Assembly: GCF_016592555.1 (NCBI RefSeq)
Contig: NZ_AP014546.1
Location: 1,808,501-1,872,500 of the forward strand
Reading direction: 5' to 3'
DNA: 64,000 nt
Source of the DNA: Neptunomonas japonica JAMM 1380
Lineage (GTDB): Bacteria; Pseudomonadota; Gammaproteobacteria; Pseudomonadales; Balneatricaceae
The position numbers and the translations under genes were made by a program. The notes below the pieces were generated by a model. The model did not search any database and was not told where the DNA came from. It saw only the letters and a list, made by a program, of their open reading frames with translations. Of the stretch, positions 17,415 to 27,191 are shown one piece after another (the first letter of the stretch is position 1; every line of letters starts with the position of its first letter).

Positions 17415-18470
17415 ATGTTTCGTTCAGTGGCGTCTTTCATTTTGCTGGTTTCTTTCATTGCCTCAGCCCCTGAAGCTATAAAAGCACAAGAGCTAAGTTC
17501 GGTAAAGGTTGTGAAAACAATCATGCCATTGCAACGTCTCTTGGACGGAAGCGTTGAGGCTATATCGCAAGCCACGGTATCTGCTCAAACGAGTGGTGTG
17601 GTTGACCAAGTTATGGTTGATGTTGGTGATCATGTACCGGCAGGTAGTGTTATCTTAACGCTAGTAGGTATTGACCAAAAAGAAACCCTTAACCAAGCAA
17701 AGGCAAGCTTAAGTGAAGCCGATGCGCAGCGTAAAGCGCAAAGCCAGCAATATGAGCGTGTCAAAGCACTTTATGCAAAAAAACTATTATCTAAGGCGAA
17801 CTATGATAGTGCGGTTGCTAGTTATAACAGTGCTAAAGCACGTTTCACTAGTGCTCAGGCAGCTCTTAACCGTGCGCGTCAGCAAGTTTCATACACCGAA
17901 ATAAAAGCTGCTTATGGTGGTGTCGTCAGTGGGCGGCATGTTGAAGTGGGCGAAGCTGTGCAGCCTGGTATGCCACTGTTAAGCGGTTTTGATCCACATC
18001 ACTTGCGTGTTTACGCCGATTTACCCCAATCGATTGCTGCAATTATTAGAGAAAAGCCATTAGTTAATGTGTTGTTAGACAGTGGGGTGATGATTGCCCC
18101 TTTAAAAGTTTCGTTCTTTCCTGTTGCTGATGCCGCTACAGGGACTGTACGAATGAGGCTTGAATTACCCGTATCAGAAAACGGTCTATATCCAGGGAAA
18201 TTAGTTAAAGTTGCGGTGCAAACGGGTGAAAAAGCACGACTACTCGTGCCTGAATCCAGTGTTGTCTATCGTTCTGAGGTTGCGGGTGTGTATGTGCTTG
18301 CTACTTCGAGAGGTGATGTATTACCTCAGCTACGTCAGGTACGAGTAGGAAGTCATTTTGCTAATCAAGTTGAAGTGCTTTCCGGACTCATGGTAGGCGA
18401 AGCGATTGCAATAGATCCCATAGCCGCGGGCATCTTAACAGTGACTGCCTCGATTGAAGAGAAGAGATAA
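17415..18470 (+). CDS. RND efflux periplasmic adaptor (membrane fusion protein)
   Basis: About 351 residues. A signal peptide (VASFILLVSFIASAPEAIKA) leads into a biotinyl-lipoyl-like half (ISQATVSAQTSGVVDQVMVDVGDHVPAGSVI), a coiled-coil hairpin rich in Ala/Lys/Gln (NQAKASLSEADAQ...) and the returning half (YTEIKAAYGGVVSGRHVEVGEAVQPG), followed by beta-barrel and membrane-proximal domains. It bridges the inner-membrane pump to an outer-membrane channel. I prefer the ATG at 17415, which has GGGGTG just upstream; an ATG at 17403 adds four residues. The pump gene starts 3 nt after its stop. No TolC-type gene is nearby. Confidence 0.9.
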   Translation: MFRSVASFILLVSFIASAPEAIKAQELSSVKVVKTIMPLQRLLDGSVEAISQATVSAQTSGVVDQVMVDVGDHVPAGSVILTLVGIDQKETLNQAKASLSEADAQRKAQSQQYERVKALYAKKLLSKANYDSAVASYNSAKARFTSAQAALNRARQQVSYTEIKAAYGGVVSGRHVEVGEAVQPGMPLLSGFDPHHLRVYADLPQSIAAIIREKPLVNVLLDSGVMIAPLKVSFFPVADAATGTVRMRLELPVSENGLYPGKLVKVAVQTGEKARLLVPESSVVYRSEVAGVYVLATSRGDVLPQLRQVRVGSHFANQVEVLSGLMVGEAIAIDPIAAGILTVTASIEEKR

Positions 18471-18473
18471 AAA

Positions 18474-21400
18474 ATGGATAAGCCTTTAGGGTTTTCTGGC
18501 GCTATAGCTAATCGGTTTATGCGCTCTCAGCTTACGCCCTTACTTGCATTAGTTGGTTTACTCATGGGGGTCTTTGCTGCATTAGTGACGCCACGTGAAG
18601 AAGAGCCGCAAATTAACGTTACCATGGCCAATGTCATGGTTCCCTTTCCTGGGGCTTCTGTTACTGATGTAGAAGCGCTTGTTAGTACACCGTTAGAGCA
18701 GGTGTTGGGTGAAATTAAAGATATGGAGCATGTGTATTCTGTATCAAGCCCTGGGATGGCGGTTCTCACCGTACAATATAAGGTAGGAGTTGAGCGAACA
18801 GAGGCACTAGTGCGGCTATACAATGCTGTTTATTCAAATATGGATTGGCGGCCGGCAAATTTGGGTGTAGGCCCGATTATTGTTAAACCTAAGGGGATTG
18901 ATGATGTTCCTATTGTTGCGTTAACCCTACATAGCAGTGACATGTCTCGCGGTGCTTATGAACTTAGGCAAGTCGCTCATGCCTTAGAGGCTGAGCTTAA
19001 ACGTGTACCTGGCACGCGAGATATCGAGACCATTGGCGGCCCAGAGCAGACTGTACGTGTTCTCTTGGATCCCCAGAAAATGGCAGCACGTAATATTTCT
19101 ATTACTGAGCTTAAAGAAGCACTAATACTGAGTAATATTGCTGTAAAAGCAGGTGCTTTTGTGGGTGATAACAAATATACACCGGTCACTGCAGGCACTT
19201 TTTTTTCGACACGTGATGATCTAATTGAACTGGTTGTCGGCATGGTCGATGGTAGGCCTGTCTATTTGCAGGATATTGCTGCGATCAAACAATTTGCAGC
19301 TGAAAATAAGCAGTACGTGTGGTTTGCAGAAAAGGGCACTAAGGTAAGTCAACCAGCTGTCACGTTAACCGTTAGCAAAAAACCAGGTGAGAATGCGGTA
19401 GATATTGCCAATCATGTTTTGGAAAGAGTAGAGCATCTAAAGGGTCACGTAATACCGCAAGGTGTTGAGGTTACGATAACCCGGAACTACGGAAAAACGG
19501 CTAATGATAAAGCCAATAAATTAATTCAAAAGCTTATATTTGCTACTTTGTCAGTGATTGCTCTGGTTTTTTTAGCGCTGGGGCGACGTGAGGCCATTGT
19601 TGTCGGGGCCGCTGTTGTACTGACTTTAATGGTGACACTTTTTGCGTCATGGGCGTGGGGCTTTACCTTAAACAGGGTTTCGTTATTTGCACTGATCTTC
19701 TCTATAGGGATCCTGGTCGACGATGCCATTGTTGTTGTTGAAAACATTCACCGCCACATGGCGTTAGATAATAAAACGCTGCTTGAAGCGATTCCTATCG
19801 CTGTAGATGAGGTTGGCGGGCCGACGATTCTGGCGACATTTACTGTGATTGCAGCATTATTACCAATGGCGTTCGTCAGCGGCTTAATGGGGCCTTATAT
19901 GAGCCCTATACCTATTAATGCATCAATGGGGATGTTGTTGTCTTTGATTATAGCGTTTACGTTTACTCCTTGGCTTTGTCACAAACTGCTTAAGCATAAT
20001 GTCAGTCCACAGCAAAACCATACTTCAGTTAATACTAGTGATAAGGCTGATGTGGCTGAATCACGTTTGTATGATGTTTTTAAACGATTAATGATGCCGT
20101 TTTTAGGTGCGGGCAAACGATTAAACCGCTATTTACTCGGCTTTTCATTGATCGCTCTAATCGCAGGCGCTATTGGTTTAGGTGTTATGCAGCTAGTTAT
20201 TCTGAAAATGCTTCCCTTTGATAATAAAAGTGAATTTCAGGTGGTTGTTGATATGCCTGAAGGTACAACACTTGAGCAGACCAACAGGGTGCTGTTTGAG
20301 CTGACTAGCTCACTGCTTAATGTTGATGAAGTAGAGAATGTTCAAGCCTATGCTGGTACCGCTTCACCGATTGGATTCAATGGGCTAGTTCGACAATACT
20401 ATTTACGCCAAGCGGCTAACCAAGGTGACCTTCAAGTTAATCTCGCTGATAAAAAGCAGCGTGATCGTTCGAGTCATGAGATAGCACTTTCTGTGCGTCC
20501 GCAATTAATAAGAATTGCTGAGCAGTTTTCTGCCTCGGTTAAAGTGATTGAAGTACCGCCGGGTCCGCCTGTGATGGCACCCCTCGTAGCTGAAGTTTAT
20601 GGGCCTGACTATAAAGGGCAAGTTGCCAAGGCACGCGAGCTTGAGAGCTTATTTAAGAAAACCAGTGGATTGGTTGATATAGATACGAGCATTGAAGCAA
20701 ACGCTGATAGAGTTGTATTTGAGATAGACCGTAGTAAAGCTGCACGATTAGGTATTAGCCAAGCGGATGTTGTATCAAGTATTGCCGCAGCGTTGGGTGG
20801 CGAGGATGTTACCTATCTTCATACGGGGCATGCGAAATATCCTATACCCGTTCGGCTAGAACTGCCTATTGCAGGTAAGGCTGATGCCAATGCTTTATTG
20901 GATATTAAGTTGAGGAGCCGTTCAGGAAAACTAATACCTCTATCGGAAGTCGTGACAGTTTTGAACAGAGTATGGGAAAAAAATATCTATCATAAAGATT
21001 TGCTGCCTGTTGTGTATATTACGGGTGATATGGCAGGTCAGCAGGATAGCCCTCTGTATGGCATGTTTGATATGGTGGGGAAGATTAAGAAAATGGAGCA
21101 AACATTCATTAGCCAACCTGAGCATCAATACGACTATTCGGTAAAATGGGATGGTGAGTGGCAAATCACTTATGAAACATTCCGTGATATGGGCGCAGCG
21201 TATTCTGTCGGTTTGATTCTTATTTATTTGTTAGTCGTGGCGCAGTTTGGCTCATATATGGTTCCGCTCGTAATTATGGCACCCATTCCACTCACCATGA
21301 TAGGTATTATGCCAGGACATGCATTGTTAAATTCGCAGTTTACGGCAACATCAATGATTGGAATGATTGCATTGGCAGGTATTATTGTACGTAACTCAAT

Positions 21401-21656
21401 ACTGCTGGTGGATTTTATTAATCATTTAATAGCGCGAGGAGTGGCGCTAGAAGAAGCGGTTGTTAGTGCCGCTAGCGTTAGAGCTAAGCCCATCATATTA
21501 ACGGCTGTGGCCGCTATGATGGGCGCATTCTTTATATTGGATGATCCTATCTTTAATGGCTTGGCAGTTAGTTTGATTTTTGGTTTGTTGGTATCTACCT
21601 TGTTGACCTTGGTAGTTATTCCGCTGCTATATTACAGCTTGCTGCGCCGCCGATAA
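18474..21656 (+). CDS. RND-family efflux pump, inner-membrane permease
   Basis: A 1060-residue resistance-nodulation-division transporter using proton motive force to export drugs or other small molecules. It has the two-fold repeat of 6 membrane helices and large periplasmic loops; the TM4 proton relay is seen in GILVDDAIVVVENIHRH, and TM10-12 in MIGMIALAGIIVRNSILLVDF. The N-terminal FMRSQLTPLLALVGLLMG and EEEPQINVTMANVMVPFPGAS are typical of the non-AcrB RND subgroup found as a two-gene adaptor-pump operon. Substrate cannot be predicted. Confidence 0.93.
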   Translation: MDKPLGFSGAIANRFMRSQLTPLLALVGLLMGVFAALVTPREEEPQINVTMANVMVPFPGASVTDVEALVSTPLEQVLGEIKDMEHVYSVSSPGMAVLTVQYKVGVERTEALVRLYNAVYSNMDWRPANLGVGPIIVKPKGIDDVPIVALTLHSSDMSRGAYELRQVAHALEAELKRVPGTRDIETIGGPEQTVRVLLDPQKMAARNISITELKEALILSNIAVKAGAFVGDNKYTPVTAGTFFSTRDDLIELVVGMVDGRPVYLQDIAAIKQFAAENKQYVWFAEKGTKVSQPAVTLTVSKKPGENAVDIANHVLERVEHLKGHVIPQGVEVTITRNYGKTANDKANKLIQKLIFATLSVIALVFLALGRREAIVVGAAVVLTLMVTLFASWAWGFTLNRVSLFALIFSIGILVDDAIVVVENIHRHMALDNKTLLEAIPIAVDEVGGPTILATFTVIAALLPMAFVSGLMGPYMSPIPINASMGMLLSLIIAFTFTPWLCHKLLKHNVSPQQNHTSVNTSDKADVAESRLYDVFKRLMMPFLGAGKRLNRYLLGFSLIALIAGAIGLGVMQLVILKMLPFDNKSEFQVVVDMPEGTTLEQTNRVLFELTSSLLNVDEVENVQAYAGTASPIGFNGLVRQYYLRQAANQGDLQVNLADKKQRDRSSHEIALSVRPQLIRIAEQFSASVKVIEVPPGPPVMAPLVAEVYGPDYKGQVAKARELESLFKKTSGLVDIDTSIEANADRVVFEIDRSKAARLGISQADVVSSIAAALGGEDVTYLHTGHAKYPIPVRLELPIAGKADANALLDIKLRSRSGKLIPLSEVVTVLNRVWEKNIYHKDLLPVVYITGDMAGQQDSPLYGMFDMVGKIKKMEQTFISQPEHQYDYSVKWDGEWQITYETFRDMGAAYSVGLILIYLLVVAQFGSYMVPLVIMAPIPLTMIGIMPGHALLNSQFTATSMIGMIALAGIIVRNSILLVDFINHLIARGVALEEAVVSAASVRAKPIILTAVAAMMGAFFILDDPIFNGLAVSLIFGLLVSTLLTLVVIPLLYYSLLRRR

Positions 21657-21785
21657 GCGAGAAACTACTTCTTTATCAAGCATCTGCTTTACGTTCATCT
21701 TGATTACTTTAGTATAGAAGATAATTAAAGTGCAGCATTTATCAAAATGTTGCACTCGTTCTCACACTAAAAAAGAATAATCATA

Positions 21786-22985
21786 ATGAATGCAGACACG
21801 ATTCGCTCACAACATGATTTGGCATTAGCTGCACATTTAATGCAAGCGCCAGAAGTTATCGCCATTAATAAAAAAATTGCTCAGGCAGAGGCTCAAGGAG
21901 TTAATGGAGTAAGGCGGCGGCTGCTTTCCACATCGGTTAGGTTAAGCCCTGCTATGGCACCCAGTCTTACACGTATAGCTAAGGACTGTATTGCTAAACT
22001 AGGCGTGGATTTACCGGTTGAACTTTATGCTTATTCAAGTCCTCACTTTAATGCCGCCTGTGTAAAGCCTGAGGAAGGGCGCTTGTTTATTATGTTTTCT
22101 TCAAGTCTTTTAGATAGCTTTGACGAAGAAGAGTTGCGCTTTGTGATGGGGCACGAGCTTGGGCATTTCATCTATGGCCATCATGATATCCCTGTCGGTC
22201 ATTTGCTAAAAGGTGGAGCGCCTATATCACCCGATTTGGCATTAAAGCTTACAAGTTGGTCGCGTTTTGCTGAAATTTCAGCTGATCGCGCCGGTGCTTT
22301 TTGTACTCAAAACTTACACGCCGTTGCTCGGTCTTTATTTAAGCTGTCTTCGGGGGTGACAAGCTCAGTGGTGCGTTTTAATTTGGGTGACTTTCTTAAA
22401 CAGATGGATGATATGAAGTTAGAGGATGGCGCTCCTGGGGTTGGTGCTCCAATGGAAGATTGGTTTATGACGCACCCGTTTAGCCCACTTCGAGTGAAAG
22501 CCTTGCAGTTATTCCATCACTCGCAACACATGATTCCCATGGGCGTTAATGTTGAGACGTTAGAGCTAGGCGTTGAAGGTATTATGGCTTTAATGGAACC
22601 TAGCTATTTGGAGTCTAAAACGGATGCTTCATTGGCAATGCGGCACTTACTCTTTGCTGGATGTTTATTGGTTGCCAATGCCAATGGAGATATTTCAAAA
22701 GAGGAGATAGTAATTTTTGAGCAATTCTTTGGGCAGTATAAATACAAAGAAAATTTCAATCTTGAAAAATTACGTGAAGAGTTGCCTAAACGTGTTGACC
22801 AAGTGGTTAAATACAATGCTTTGCCAAAACGTATGCAGGTATTGAGAGATTTATGTGTCATGGCAAAGGCTGAAAACAAAGCGCATCATGCTGAGATTGT
22901 TGTATTGCGTGAGATTGCTCATCGACTTGAAGTACCTGCTTTCTTTATTGAACAGTTATTAAATGAGAACCCAGAGTTGGACTAA
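21786..22985 (+). CDS. M48-family zinc metallopeptidase with C-terminal TerB-like domain
   Basis: A 399-residue soluble protein in two parts. The first half is an M48/HtpX-type peptidase: HELGH at 123-127 (HELGHFIYGHHD) supplies two zinc His ligands and the catalytic Glu, and EISADRAG supplies the downstream Glu ligand. Unlike HtpX there are no flanking membrane helices. The last 120 residues (LLFAGCLLVANANGDISKEEIVIFEQFFGQ...) resemble the all-helical TerB/DjlA-N domain. A housekeeping or stress role is possible; function is not established. Confidence 0.8.
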   Translation: MNADTIRSQHDLALAAHLMQAPEVIAINKKIAQAEAQGVNGVRRRLLSTSVRLSPAMAPSLTRIAKDCIAKLGVDLPVELYAYSSPHFNAACVKPEEGRLFIMFSSSLLDSFDEEELRFVMGHELGHFIYGHHDIPVGHLLKGGAPISPDLALKLTSWSRFAEISADRAGAFCTQNLHAVARSLFKLSSGVTSSVVRFNLGDFLKQMDDMKLEDGAPGVGAPMEDWFMTHPFSPLRVKALQLFHHSQHMIPMGVNVETLELGVEGIMALMEPSYLESKTDASLAMRHLLFAGCLLVANANGDISKEEIVIFEQFFGQYKYKENFNLEKLREELPKRVDQVVKYNALPKRMQVLRDLCVMAKAENKAHHAEIVVLREIAHRLEVPAFFIEQLLNENPELD

Positions 22986-23240
22986 TAACAAATAACAACG
23001 CTCTGAATGAGAGCGCTATTTACTTACTTATCAAAGTGCATCGTTATTCTTCTAATGAGGGTGCACTTCTTAAAAGTGGTACTGTTGTATAGTTAATTAT
23101 TGGGTCTGTTCCTGATCCAATAATCCTCCTAACCTATGTCTGAATCGAACTCATCGTGCGTAGAGTTGGCTATCTTTTGTGTAGCTAGCATTTACGGTGA
23201 GCTTACTACTTATGTGTATGCGCAAAACGGTAGATCAGAT

Positions 23241-23942
23241 ATGGAAATACGAATGAATGAATTAGGCCAGCCATTAGGCGATGAACTCGACCAATGGCAG
23301 TCGTGTGCTTTGCCTGAACGTATGGTTATTAAAGGTAAGTATTGTCGGCTTGAACCGTTGGACCCAGTTTTACATGCAGAGCAACTGTATGAGGCTTTTA
23401 TTGAAGATATGCAAGAAGCTAATTGGACATATTTGCCATACGGACCTTTTAATAAATTTACTGATTTCAAAGTATGGTTAGATGTTAGCTGTGAAGGTAA
23501 TGATCCTCTTTTCTTCACTGTTATTGATAACTCATCCTCTTGTGCCATTGGTTTGGCTAGTTATTTACGTATTGCTCCTTTGAATGGTGTTATCGAAGTA
23601 GGACATATACATTTTTCACCGAAGCTTCAAAAAACCGTGATGGCAACTGAAGTAATGTATTTAATGATGAAGCATATATTTGATGAGTTGGGTTATAGGC
23701 GTTATGAATGGAAATGTGACTCATGTAATCAAGGGTCAAAAAAAGCAGCGCTTCGTTTAGGCTTTAAGTTTGAAGGAATCTTTCGTCAAGCGACTATCTA
23801 TAAAGGGCGTAACCGCGATACTGCTTGGTTTTCTATTTTGGATAAAGAATGGCCTGCGTTAAAGCTCGCTTTTGAACATTGGTTAGATACTTCGAATTTT
23901 GATGAGCAAGGGCATCAAAAGCGCTCTTTACAAGACTGCTAA
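23241..23942 (+). CDS. GNAT-family N-acetyltransferase (RimJ/RimL-like)
   Basis: An acetyltransferase of the RimJ/RimL type: the family opening NELGQPLGDELDQW...GKYCRLEPLDP, a central VIEVGHIHFSPKLQ strand, and the acetyl-CoA region MATEVMYLMMKHIFDELGYRRYEWKCDSCNQGSKKAALRLGFKFEG. An open frame reaches back to an ATG at 23136, but relatives start near MNELGQP, so the ATG at 23241 (or 23253, 229 residues, with GGAAA upstream) is preferred. A second, unrelated GNAT gene follows 15 nt later. Target unknown. Confidence 0.85.
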   Translation: MEIRMNELGQPLGDELDQWQSCALPERMVIKGKYCRLEPLDPVLHAEQLYEAFIEDMQEANWTYLPYGPFNKFTDFKVWLDVSCEGNDPLFFTVIDNSSSCAIGLASYLRIAPLNGVIEVGHIHFSPKLQKTVMATEVMYLMMKHIFDELGYRRYEWKCDSCNQGSKKAALRLGFKFEGIFRQATIYKGRNRDTAWFSILDKEWPALKLAFEHWLDTSNFDEQGHQKRSLQDC

Positions 23943-23957
23943 AAAAGGAAAAATGAT

Positions 23958-24413
23958 ATGCAAAGTTCAGTAACCGTTGCGCCGTTAAATGTTGAGGATA
24001 GAGAGCAATGGGAGGCGCTATACAAAAACTATGCTCATTTTTATGAAGTACCGATGAACCAAGCTATCTTAAATACAGTGTGGTCGTGGGTTTTTGATGA
24101 AAATAACCAATTCTTCGCATTGGTAGCAAAAGATGATCAGGGGCGTGCTTTGGGGTTGATGCATTTTCGAGAAATGCCATCGCCTTTGCGTGGTACATCG
24201 GTAGGCTTCCTTGATGATTTATATGTTGATTCTAGTGTACGTGGAGAAGGTGTTGTTGAGCAGCTTTTTAGTGCGCTTACTACTTCAGCCAAAGAGCATA
24301 GCTGGCCGCATGTTAGATGGATTACCGCTGAGAATAATTATCGGGCACGTGCGGTTTATGACAAGTTAGCAAGTAAAACACATTGGAAAACGTATCAGCT
24401 ACTATGTGATTGA
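23958..24413 (+). CDS. GNAT-family N-acetyltransferase
   Basis: 151 residues. The acetyl-CoA-binding core is clear: SVGFLDDLYVDSSVRGEGVVEQLFSAL (the R-G-x-G-x-x pyrophosphate loop with one substitution) followed by WITAENNYRARAVYDKLASKTHWKTYQL. An AAAAAGGAAAAATG ribosome-binding site gives a confident start. It forms a two-gene unit with the preceding acetyltransferase. Substrate unknown; the size fits small-molecule or diamine acetyltransferases. Confidence 0.85.
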   Translation: MQSSVTVAPLNVEDREQWEALYKNYAHFYEVPMNQAILNTVWSWVFDENNQFFALVAKDDQGRALGLMHFREMPSPLRGTSVGFLDDLYVDSSVRGEGVVEQLFSALTTSAKEHSWPHVRWITAENNYRARAVYDKLASKTHWKTYQLLCD

Positions 24414-24500
24414 TGATTTTTTTAGTAACTCTATTTCTTGAAAACTGAATTATTATTTTATCTGATACTCAAAAGGCTAATAACATCGTGGAGCTACAGT

Positions 24501-25454
24501 ATGATGCGTATTCGCCTTGTATCTTTTATTTTTTCCATGTGCCTAATGGTGGGGTGTGTCAGTTTTTTCTCAGCGTTCGCACTAGCAAATAATGGTTTTG
24601 ATTTAACTAACGCATCTATTCCAGCAGAAAAGATACTACCCGGCGGCCCTGTTAAAGACGGTATCCCTTCAATTGACTCACCCCGGTTTATTCCTGTTGA
24701 TCAGGTCAGTTGGTTAAAGGGAGATGACCAAGTGCTGAGTCTGAGTATCAATGGGGTGACACGAGCTTACCCCATTGCGATTTTAAATTGGCATGAGATT
24801 GTGAATGATAATATCTCTGGCTTGCCTGTGGTGGTTAGTTACTGCCCTCTGTGCGGAACTGGTATGGCGTTTTCTGCGAGGGTTGATGCAAACGTGTTAG
24901 AGTTTGGTGTGTCTGGCCTTTTATATAACAGCGATGTACTGCTGTATGACCGACAAACACAATCTTTGTGGTCGCAGTTAATGAGCGAATCCGTAAGTGG
25001 GCCGATGCGAGGAAGTAAGTTGGAGATGCTTGCATTGCACCAAATGACGTGGGCAGCTTGGCAAAATCGTTATAAGAGTGGACACGTTTTGAGTCGTGAT
25101 ACTGGTCATGTTCGTGACTATTCGAGAAGCCCATATGCTCAGTATGATGATACCCCTATCATCTATTTCCCAATTGACTTCTTAAGCCGCGCTTATCACC
25201 CCAAAGAACGCGTATTAGGAGTGGAAGTAGCTGGGAAATTTAAAGCGTATCCTTTTGCTGAACTGGCAAAACATGGTGGTAATCGTATTGCAGATAAATT
25301 TAATGGTGTTGATTTGGAGGTTCAGTTTGATGCGTTTTCACGTACAGGAGAAATTCGTTTGCAAGCGGGAGGTGTGCCTCAGCCTGCTGTGAATGCATTT
25401 TGGTTTGCTTGGTATACCTTCCACCCTGATACCGAAGTATTCGTTTTGCCATAA
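24501..25454 (+). CDS. DUF3179 domain exported protein
   Basis: About 317 residues from the ATG at 24501, which has GTGGAG upstream and directly opens a signal peptide (MMRIRLVSFIFSMCLMVGC...ALA). The frame also extends back to 24438, but that start lacks a ribosome-binding site. The DUF3179 core contains GVTRAYPIAILNWHEIVND, VVSYCPLCGTGMAF (a conserved CPLC pair), SGLLYNSDVLLYDRQTQSLWSQ and the downstream HP-rich segment. Probably periplasmic; function of the family is unknown. Confidence 0.85.
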   Translation: MMRIRLVSFIFSMCLMVGCVSFFSAFALANNGFDLTNASIPAEKILPGGPVKDGIPSIDSPRFIPVDQVSWLKGDDQVLSLSINGVTRAYPIAILNWHEIVNDNISGLPVVVSYCPLCGTGMAFSARVDANVLEFGVSGLLYNSDVLLYDRQTQSLWSQLMSESVSGPMRGSKLEMLALHQMTWAAWQNRYKSGHVLSRDTGHVRDYSRSPYAQYDDTPIIYFPIDFLSRAYHPKERVLGVEVAGKFKAYPFAELAKHGGNRIADKFNGVDLEVQFDAFSRTGEIRLQAGGVPQPAVNAFWFAWYTFHPDTEVFVLP

Positions 25455-25462
25455 AATTAGCG

Positions 25463-25502
25463 ACACCCCCTTTCGCAGCGTGGTTGATGGAAGGGGGATG
25501 TG
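25463..25502. terminator. Hairpin between convergent DUF3179 gene and dsbB
   Basis: CCCCCTT (25466-25472) pairs with AAGGGGG (25491-25497) across an 18-nt loop. No clear T-run follows, so terminator activity is uncertain. Confidence 0.4.
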
Positions 25503-25512
25503 AAAGTGGTAA

Positions 25513-26019
25513 TTAGCGTTTTGATAGACTCGTTAGTATCATTATTAACATCACAATCACTAGTCCAGCGGATAGAACAATTAAGCCTTCGGCCATAGTG
25601 ATGCCAAATAGTAGCTCAGGAGTGTAGCCACAGGCTTCCCAAGGCTCAAATGCATAAGGTATCCACTTGTCTAGCGCTAGCCACGAAGGAAAGCCCGAGC
25701 TTAGCGTGCAGCTCCCATCAACAAAGCCTCGTTCAATTCCTAGTGTTGTATAAGCTCGCTCTAGCATACCTATAGAAAATGCAAGCGCGACTAGGTTGGA
25801 TATAATGAGTCCCAAGCGTGTTTTACGTAGTATAAAACCAAGAATAGAGATAATTAATAACGCGAACACCCACGCACGAATATGTACACAAAGTACGCAG
25901 GGGCCATAATCCAGTACGTATTGGTAATAAAGAGCGATAGACTCCATGCTAATACAAAGAACAATCATTGCTAGCCAGAATAGGGCTGAACGGTTAATAC
26001 ATCGAAAAACAGAGAGCAT
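25513..26019 (-). CDS. dsbB: Disulfide bond formation protein B
   Basis: A 168-residue inner-membrane protein with four hydrophobic helices. The first periplasmic loop has the quinone-reducing CVLC pair (YGPCVLCVHIR) and the second has the Cys pair for DsbA exchange (GSCTLSSGFP ... FEPWEACG). It reoxidises periplasmic DsbA and passes electrons to quinone. It is convergent to the DUF3179 gene, and no dsbA is seen in the window; dsbD lies about 2.5 kb away. Confidence 0.92.
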   Translation of the reverse strand: MLSVFRCINRSALFWLAMIVLCISMESIALYYQYVLDYGPCVLCVHIRAWVFALLIISILGFILRKTRLGLIISNLVALAFSIGMLERAYTTLGIERGFVDGSCTLSSGFPSWLALDKWIPYAFEPWEACGYTPELLFGITMAEGLIVLSAGLVIVMLIMILTSLSKR

Positions 26020-26202
26020 GAAAATTAGATCCTTCTAGGAAGCAGAGGTAATAATAAGACGACTTAATATAAAAAAAGTTTAACAGATACGACAGAATAG
26101 GTGAAAGTTGAGGCCTATATAGTTAATAACTCAAAGTTTTATATGTGTTAGATGCTGGAATGGCCTATTAGCAGTTGGGTTCGATAATTACATCGGAGTA
26201 TT

Positions 26203-26496
26203 TTGATTGTGTATGTAGTCATATTTCGTGCAAAAACACGAGCGTTAGATAGCGAGTATTTTTCCGTTGCAAATAAAATGCGAGAGATTGCAATAGAGCA
26301 ATTTGGTTGTATAGAATTTACAGCAGTAACAGAAGGTGCCAATGAGATCGCGCTATCCTACTGGCCAAATGAGGAAAGTATTCGCGCTTGGAAATCACAT
26401 GCCGAGCATAAAGTAGCACAGCAGTTGGGCCGTGAGCGTTGGTATGAGTCATATACTGTGCAAGTCGCACATATTTCACGTGAATATTCGTTTTAA
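26203..26496 (+). CDS. Antibiotic biosynthesis monooxygenase (ABM)-type small protein
   Basis: A 97-residue single-domain alpha/beta protein of the ABM/dimeric ferredoxin-like barrel group: MIVYVVIFRAKT..., FGCIEFTAVTEGANEIALSYWPNEESIRAWKSHAEHKVAQQLGRERWYESYTVQVA, the last part being the family's signature W-K-x-H-x-x-H-x-x-A-Q pattern. Start is a TTG at 26203 or GTG at 26209 behind CGGAG. Members act on quinols or heme or merely resemble such enzymes. The exporter gene follows closely. Confidence 0.75.
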   Translation: MIVYVVIFRAKTRALDSEYFSVANKMREIAIEQFGCIEFTAVTEGANEIALSYWPNEESIRAWKSHAEHKVAQQLGRERWYESYTVQVAHISREYSF

Positions 26497-26513
26497 AAAA
26501 GGAAAGTTTGGTA

Positions 26514-27125
26514 ATGGAACTTCATATATGGCTGGTTTACTTATTAGCGGTCATCGGTTTGTCTCTTTCGCCAGGGCCGAATGGATTATTGGCGCTAACA
26601 CATGGTGCTATGTATGGACATAAGAAAGTTTTATATACGATCAGTGGAGGTACATTGGGGTTTATTGTGCTCATCGCGCTTTCAATGTTTGGTATTGGGG
26701 CATTACTGCAAGCATCGTCAAATGCACTGGTGGTTTTAAAATGGTGCGGTGGTGCTTATCTTATTTGGCTGGGTATTCAGCTATGGCGCTCGCCAGCACT
26801 GCACTTATCTGTCGCTTCTGCATCGGCAGATAAAAGTGGTTGGAAACTGTTTCAGGAAGGTGCTTTGTCGGCTGTTTCTAACCCTAAAGTTTTACTGTTT
26901 TTCGGCGCTTTTTTACCACAGTTTATTGATCCTGCTCGTAGCTTAATAGAGCAGTTTATAGTGATGGCGCTAACTTTTTCAGTGATAGAGTTTATGGTTG
27001 AATATTTACTGGCACGGATTTCATATCGAGTGAAGCCGTGGTTAGTAAAGTCGGGAAGACGTTTTAATCAATGTTGTGGTGGGATGTTTGTAGCAATAGG
27101 TGTTGCGCTGCCATTGTCGCGTTAA
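26514..27125 (+). CDS. LysE/RhtB-family amino acid exporter
   Basis: A 203-residue inner-membrane protein with the RhtB hallmark SLSPGPNGLLALTHGAMYG in the first helix region and GGAYLIWLGIQLW in the third, then NPKVLLFFGAFLPQFID. Such proteins export amino acids or homoserine lactones. The ATG at 26514 follows AAAGGAAAG. It is 17 nt downstream of the ABM-like gene, suggesting joint expression. Substrate unknown. Confidence 0.88.
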   Translation: MELHIWLVYLLAVIGLSLSPGPNGLLALTHGAMYGHKKVLYTISGGTLGFIVLIALSMFGIGALLQASSNALVVLKWCGGAYLIWLGIQLWRSPALHLSVASASADKSGWKLFQEGALSAVSNPKVLLFFGAFLPQFIDPARSLIEQFIVMALTFSVIEFMVEYLLARISYRVKPWLVKSGRRFNQCCGGMFVAIGVALPLSR

Positions 27126-27145
27126 TTGATGAGCGTATAAACTAA

Positions 27146-27176
27146 AAAGTGCTCTGTTAGGTAAACAGAGCACTTT
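27146..27176. terminator. Bidirectional terminator between lysE-type gene and DAHP synthase
   Basis: AAAGTGCTCTGTT (27146-27158) and AACAGAGCACTTT (27164-27176) form a perfect 13-bp stem with a 5-nt loop, between two convergent genes. Confidence 0.75.
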
Positions 27177-27191
27177 AGGTGCGAGTAAGTG

